Assembly (NCBI GenBank): GCA_964532595.1
Contig: CAZHIQ010000002.1
Span: forward strand, 227,550 to 291,549
DNA length: 64,000 bases
Direction of reading: 5' to 3'
Source: Chryseosolibacter sp964532595
GTDB taxonomy: Bacteria; Bacteroidota; Bacteroidia; Cytophagales; Cyclobacteriaceae
Shown: positions 60,484 through 64,000 of the stretch, piece after piece
Position numbering within the stretch: the stretch's first letter is position 1
Layout: every line of letters starts with the position of its first letter
Notes under the pieces: model-generated
What the model was told of the DNA's origin: nothing
Databases searched by the model: none
What the model saw: only the letters and a program-made list of their open reading frames with translations
Translations under genes and position numbers: made by a program

Positions 60484-61653
60484 ATGGGACGGGTTTGCAC
60501 TTTGCTGTTTCTCGTTGGTGTTTGCTTTTCCCAAAAAGCCGTCGGTCAGGTGATGGATTGCGAACAGACCATCGCCTATGCGACCGACGAGTATAACGCG
60601 GGACACTTTTACGCCGTCCCTTCAATTCTTGAGCGGTGCATGAAGGACTTCACCCGCGATCAACGTCAACGGGCCTACCTGCTTTTGACGCAGACTTACT
60701 TGCTATTGGATGATGCTGCAGGCGCGCGTCAAAGCTTTCTTAACGTACTCGAAGCGAATCCTGAGTTTGTGACTGACGAACGGGTTCATCCGATCGATGT
60801 GGTCTACCTGAGCAAACGGTTTACAGCGACGCCCCGGTTCTCATGGTTCGTTAACGCGGGGACGAACGTCACTCCCGTACGGGTCATTTACGATATGAAC
60901 CCTATGTCGAGTACGTCGCAGAAATATGTTTTTCGCCCTGGTTACAACGTGGGGGCTGGTGGCGAACTGAGTATTTACGAAAAATGGAGGGTCAGGGTCG
61001 AGACCAATTTCATGCAGACAGGCTTTCGTCATATTTCTGACGGACACTTCCGCTTTGGAAACGAAAAGGTTACAGGCGATCGGCAGTCGGTCATTGAACA
61101 ACAAACATGGATAAATGTGCCAACGTATCTGGTGTATTCCGATAATTTTGGCCGATATCGTCCCTATGGCTATGCGGGCATTTCGCTCTCTTACATGCTT
61201 AGCGACAAAGCAACCATCACCAATACCAACATAAAGTTTGAACGCGCACCCGCGCCGGGTGAAGCACCTCTTCCCGCTACAGAGTCGTTTGAGATGCCCA
61301 GTCCCAACTTTGACCTTACGCACGCGCGCAGACGCCTTGGTCAGGCCATTGTTGTCGGCGGTGGAGTAAACCACAAGGTCGGGCTCGACTTCGTATTTGT
61401 AGATGTGCGGTACAGCTTCGGACTTCGGAATATTGTTGAGCCGCGATATTCGGTCGGGAATACGAAACACGACCCCGCGTCTGGTCCCTTTGTCGATAGT
61501 GCTACGCCGGCGTTTCAATATGGATACGTAAGCGATTACTTCCGCCTGGACAACCTTTCAGTGTCCGTGGGCTTTCTGCGGCCATTGTATAAGCCGCGAG
61601 AGCTGAAACGAGCCCGGACCAAAGGCGTGTTGCGAAAACTGAAACGCAGCTGA
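60484..61653 (+). CDS. Outer-membrane beta-barrel protein with N-terminal TPR-like part
   Basis: 389 aa. Signal peptide (cleavage after AVGQ, about residue 21), then a helical TPR-like region (about 25-115: CEQTIAYATDEYNAGHFYAV, YLLLTQTYLLLDDAAGARQSFLNVLEANP), followed by amphipathic strands typical of a PorT-like barrel (RFSWFVNAGTNVTPVRVIYD, PGYNVGAGGELSIYEKWRVR) to a strongly basic C-terminus. Located 2 bases after the nSTAND-WD40 gene and overlapping the lipoprotein gene by 1 base. Acts presumably in the outer membrane as partner of that system. Confidence 0.87.
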   Translation: MGRVCTLLFLVGVCFSQKAVGQVMDCEQTIAYATDEYNAGHFYAVPSILERCMKDFTRDQRQRAYLLLTQTYLLLDDAAGARQSFLNVLEANPEFVTDERVHPIDVVYLSKRFTATPRFSWFVNAGTNVTPVRVIYDMNPMSSTSQKYVFRPGYNVGAGGELSIYEKWRVRVETNFMQTGFRHISDGHFRFGNEKVTGDRQSVIEQQTWINVPTYLVYSDNFGRYRPYGYAGISLSYMLSDKATITNTNIKFERAPAPGEAPLPATESFEMPSPNFDLTHARRRLGQAIVVGGGVNHKVGLDFVFVDVRYSFGLRNIVEPRYSVGNTKHDPASGPFVDSATPAFQYGYVSDYFRLDNLSVSVGFLRPLYKPRELKRARTKGVLRKLKRS

Positions 61654-62948
61654 TGATGACCTTTATAAAGATATTGCGCTGCTATGTGGTGGGTTGTTTG
61701 ATCCTTGCCTGTGGTTCCTGCGACACCGCCGGGACAATTACCCCTCCGCATGACTATTACTTCATGAAGTATTACGGAAGCGATGGGAATCAATCGGCTG
61801 TGGACTTGCAGGTGCTGGATGATGGCTCTTTTCTCATTCTGGGGAATTCAGTATTCGATTTCTCGACCGACGTCATTCTGATGAGGGTCGATGGTGTGGG
61901 GAAACTGCTCTGGCAAAAGTCGTTAGTCGTTGGCATAGGTGTCGATCTTGAGCCTGTGGCGGATGGAAGCTTTGTAGTACTGGTCAACGTAGCTTCGGGA
62001 TTCCAGCTTCTCCGTATCACCGGCGATGGCGATATCCTGGATCAGAGTCCCGTCATGTCGGATGGCGGGAATGTGATTGCCCACAGCGTGACTCCGCTGG
62101 CAGACGGTGGCTTTATGGTTTCCGGGCAGTCACAGGCGACCGGACCGGGAGTTAGTGACCCGGGAAATGTCTTAAACTTCAAGGTAAGCTCGACATTCGG
62201 CAGGCATGTTGCCTGGGGACCGGTCAACCATGGCTTTGGTGGCGGAGGCTCCGGCTCTGGCGAGAGCCGGCTCGATGTTGCAATCAAGACTTTCCAGAAG
62301 TTGGTAACGCGAATTGAAGGCGGCCAGGAAATAGTAGATACGTTGTACTACGTCTTCGGCTACAGCAATACAAACATCGGAAATGATAACCCGCTTGGGC
62401 AGCAAGGCCTGTTTTACTTCGAACGGGGAGAGCTGGGCCAGTCCGGCCAGGTTCGGTACGCTGCAAATCCGGACGCTTCCAATACGGAAATTCGCCAGGT
62501 GTTGGCGGTACCCTCCACGTTGGGGTCAGGCTATGTGGTCCTTGGAACCGCACGCCGGTCGCAGGATGAGAATCTCTTCCTGGCGCGACTTCGCGATCCC
62601 CTGCTTTTCAATAGCAGCGATGCAACCTTGTTTACAAATGTGTCCCTGGGAAGACAGCTGAGCGCCGTCGCTGTCGCCCCATCACTGGTTGGAGCGCGAG
62701 GATTCTTTCTTCTCGGTAACGAGTCTCGGGCGACGGGTTCGCGGAATATCTGGCTGACAAAGATCGATCAGAGTGGGGCCGTGCAGTGGTCGGCTACTTT
62801 TGGATCTGAAAATGAAAACGACACCGCCGCGGCGGTTGTTGAACTGCCTGACGGTAGGATTGTCGTCCTGGGAACTATGGCACTGGCTGACAATCAGACC
62901 AAAATAGCGTTGTTTAAGATCAACGCTCAAGGACAGTTCTTGCAATAA
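61653..62948 (+). CDS. Secreted lipoprotein, beta-propeller-like
   Basis: 431 aa. Start MMTFIKILRCYVVGCLIL..., lipobox region LACGSCD near residues 18-23 (Cys likely lipidated), then repeats of the pattern DGG-F-hG-S/T (DDGSFLILGNSVFDFSTDVILMRVD, ADGGFMVSGQ, PDGRIVVLGTMA), typical of beta-propeller-like proteins. No enzyme motif recognised. Same operon (1-base overlap). Followed by an 82-base spacer, with a weak TATATTGC box, before the repeat protein. Confidence 0.82.
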   Translation: MMTFIKILRCYVVGCLILACGSCDTAGTITPPHDYYFMKYYGSDGNQSAVDLQVLDDGSFLILGNSVFDFSTDVILMRVDGVGKLLWQKSLVVGIGVDLEPVADGSFVVLVNVASGFQLLRITGDGDILDQSPVMSDGGNVIAHSVTPLADGGFMVSGQSQATGPGVSDPGNVLNFKVSSTFGRHVAWGPVNHGFGGGGSGSGESRLDVAIKTFQKLVTRIEGGQEIVDTLYYVFGYSNTNIGNDNPLGQQGLFYFERGELGQSGQVRYAANPDASNTEIRQVLAVPSTLGSGYVVLGTARRSQDENLFLARLRDPLLFNSSDATLFTNVSLGRQLSAVAVAPSLVGARGFFLLGNESRATGSRNIWLTKIDQSGAVQWSATFGSENENDTAAAVVELPDGRIVVLGTMALADNQTKIALFKINAQGQFLQ

Positions 62949-63030
62949 ATTCCTTTAAAGCGGCTATATTGCACAGTTACTTAAGGGAATGCAGCCTAAT
63001 ATACCTGATGGTCGACTGCTGACTGGTCAA

Positions 63031-64000
63031 ATGAGAACACGCTACCCTAAATTCCTTTACCTGGGTTTACTTGCCTGCTTCTGGGTGCTGGGGGTGGGCG
63101 ATGTGTTTGCGCAGGGATCTTGCCCGGGAAGCCACAACGTTGCGGCGCCTCATAGTTATACTATCTGCAAAGGCGACCAGATCAGTGTAACCGTCAACGG
63201 GACGGGTAGTAACTTTTCTTATGCACTGGTCGATGGAACGACTCAGTACAGTATGCTCACCCCGCGGACAGGCCCTTCTGTCACTCTCGTTAGCGAGCCG
63301 ATTACTTCTAATATCACGCTTGGCGTGATGGTCGTCGGAGGCTTTCCAAATCCCAATTGTTATAATCTCCTTTCCCAGACGATAACGGTAACGGTTATCG
63401 ATCCACCAACAACGGCCAATGCAGGGCCGGATCAGGAGGTGTGTGGTCCCGACTTCACCCTCGCGGCTAATAATCCTTCCGTAGGGACGGGAGAATGGAC
63501 TGTCGTTGGATCGGATCCCGGAATCAATATCTCTAGTCCCAATAGCTACAACAGCAATGTTACAGGGTTGCCCGCCGGCGAAAGTGTGACCTTGCGTTGG
63601 ACGATTACCCATAGCTCCTGTCCGCCGAGTTCGGATGATGTTGTGATTAGTCGCGCGAACCTGCCGGATGTGGCCGATGCAGGATCGGATATCGTCCAAT
63701 GTAACAATGGCACATTTACGATGGCGGCCAATGCTCCGACTTCAGGGACCGGTAGCTGGTCAGTGGTCTCGGGACCTCCAGGGTTTGGAATGGGAAATAT
63801 TGCCAATCCCGGTCTTTACAACACGCAAGTCACCGGGCTGCCTGCGGGAACGTCCGCTACGCTGCGCTGGACAATATCGGTTCCGGGTTGTCCTCAAAGC
63901 TCGACAAGTGATGTAACTATTCAGAACGTTACGCCTCCCTCGGCTGCCATAGCCGGAGCAGACATTCTCCAGTGCGACGATGCAAGCTTCACGATGGGAG
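63031..64000 (+). CDS. Large repeat adhesin-like secreted protein, 5' part
   Basis: Open frame continuing past the right edge; 323 codons visible. ATG 63031 gives a signal peptide (KFLYLGLLACFWVLGVGD, cleavage after VFAQ). Then an N-terminal domain of about 100 residues and tandem ~86-91-residue repeats beginning near AGPDQEVC, AGSDIVQC and AGADILQC (63421, 63679, 63952), each with a Cys early and another late, FTLAANNPS / FTMAANAPTSGTG, SW(S/T)V, and LPAG.SATLRWTI. This matches giant Bacteroidota surface adhesins (SprB-like, PKD/HYR-type repeats) usually secreted by the type IX system; the C-terminal sorting domain is not in the window. Confidence 0.88.
   Translation, partial: MRTRYPKFLYLGLLACFWVLGVGDVFAQGSCPGSHNVAAPHSYTICKGDQISVTVNGTGSNFSYALVDGTTQYSMLTPRTGPSVTLVSEPITSNITLGVMVVGGFPNPNCYNLLSQTITVTVIDPPTTANAGPDQEVCGPDFTLAANNPSVGTGEWTVVGSDPGINISSPNSYNSNVTGLPAGESVTLRWTITHSSCPPSSDDVVISRANLPDVADAGSDIVQCNNGTFTMAANAPTSGTGSWSVVSGPPGFGMGNIANPGLYNTQVTGLPAGTSATLRWTISVPGCPQSSTSDVTIQNVTPPSAAIAGADILQCDDASFTMG

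Noticed and set aside
1..64000. tRNA genes, insertion sequences, prophage or CRISPR arrays
   Set aside because: No tRNA-like cloverleaf, transposase, integrase or regularly spaced repeats seen in any intergenic stretch.

Overview
The window is about 64 kb of a chromosomal scaffold from a member of the Bacteroidota, most likely a Cytophagales-type organism, at roughly 50% GC by eye. The assignment rests on repeated Bacteroidota-type -7 promoter boxes (TAnnTTTG) in front of genes, BlaI/M56 genes whose peptidase carries a TonB-like C-terminus, DUF5686, DUF4159 and DUF6913 proteins, a small Hc1-type histone-like protein, a SerB-SerA fusion, split transketolase subunits and a large adhesin-like repeat protein. 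I see no insertion sequence, prophage, CRISPR array, tRNA or rRNA. One 100-base run of N (39299-39398) marks a scaffold gap.

Layout. 1-16.2 kb, almost all plus strand: 3' part of alaS, gatB, a TlpA-like lipoprotein; then the minus-strand blaI/M56-TonB pair; then DUF4159, thyA, sdaAB, a TolC/HlyD efflux pair, ppa and four glycosyltransferases that look like an LPS-core or surface-glycan set. 16.2-41.6 kb, mostly minus strand: maf, DUF1015, a biotin carboxylase, (plus-strand spt-like gene and Hc1), dapA, DUF6913, ligA, an M1 peptidase, serC-like and serB-serA, a GNAT, (plus-strand GT2), the two transketolase halves with a VWA gene between them, bcp, an M23 peptidase, an FAH-family enzyme, (plus-strand M48 lipoprotein), a DnaQ-like exonuclease and mpl. 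41.7-64 kb, nearly all plus strand: dnaB, etfBA, a bifunctional nuclease, a nucleoside transporter, a beta-helix/dihaem cytochrome pair, trmH, sanA-like, DUF5686, thrS-infC-rpmI-rplT, and finally an nSTAND-WD40 protein, an outer-membrane barrel, a lipoprotein and the start of a large repeat protein.

How genes work together. Translation genes (alaS, gatB, thrS, infC, rpmI, rplT) lie at both ends. Serine metabolism is strongly represented: SerA and SerB activities in one polypeptide, a SerC-like aminotransferase next door, a serine dehydratase subunit, and a serine-palmitoyltransferase-like enzyme. Cell-envelope functions dominate the rest (glycosyltransferases, mpl, dapA, M23, M48, TolC/HlyD, DUF5686, the terminal adhesin cluster).

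The most interesting non-coding signals are: (1) an apparent independently transcribed structured RNA of about 210 nt at 28.1-28.3 kb with its own promoter, long closing stem and U-tract, a possible 6S RNA; (2) tandem DnaA boxes in the divergent mpl-dnaB intergenic region, at the point where gene direction switches; (3) a likely BlaI operator; (4) a likely AUU-started infC. The most interesting protein context is the nSTAND-WD40/outer-membrane barrel/lipoprotein/adhesin cluster at the right end.
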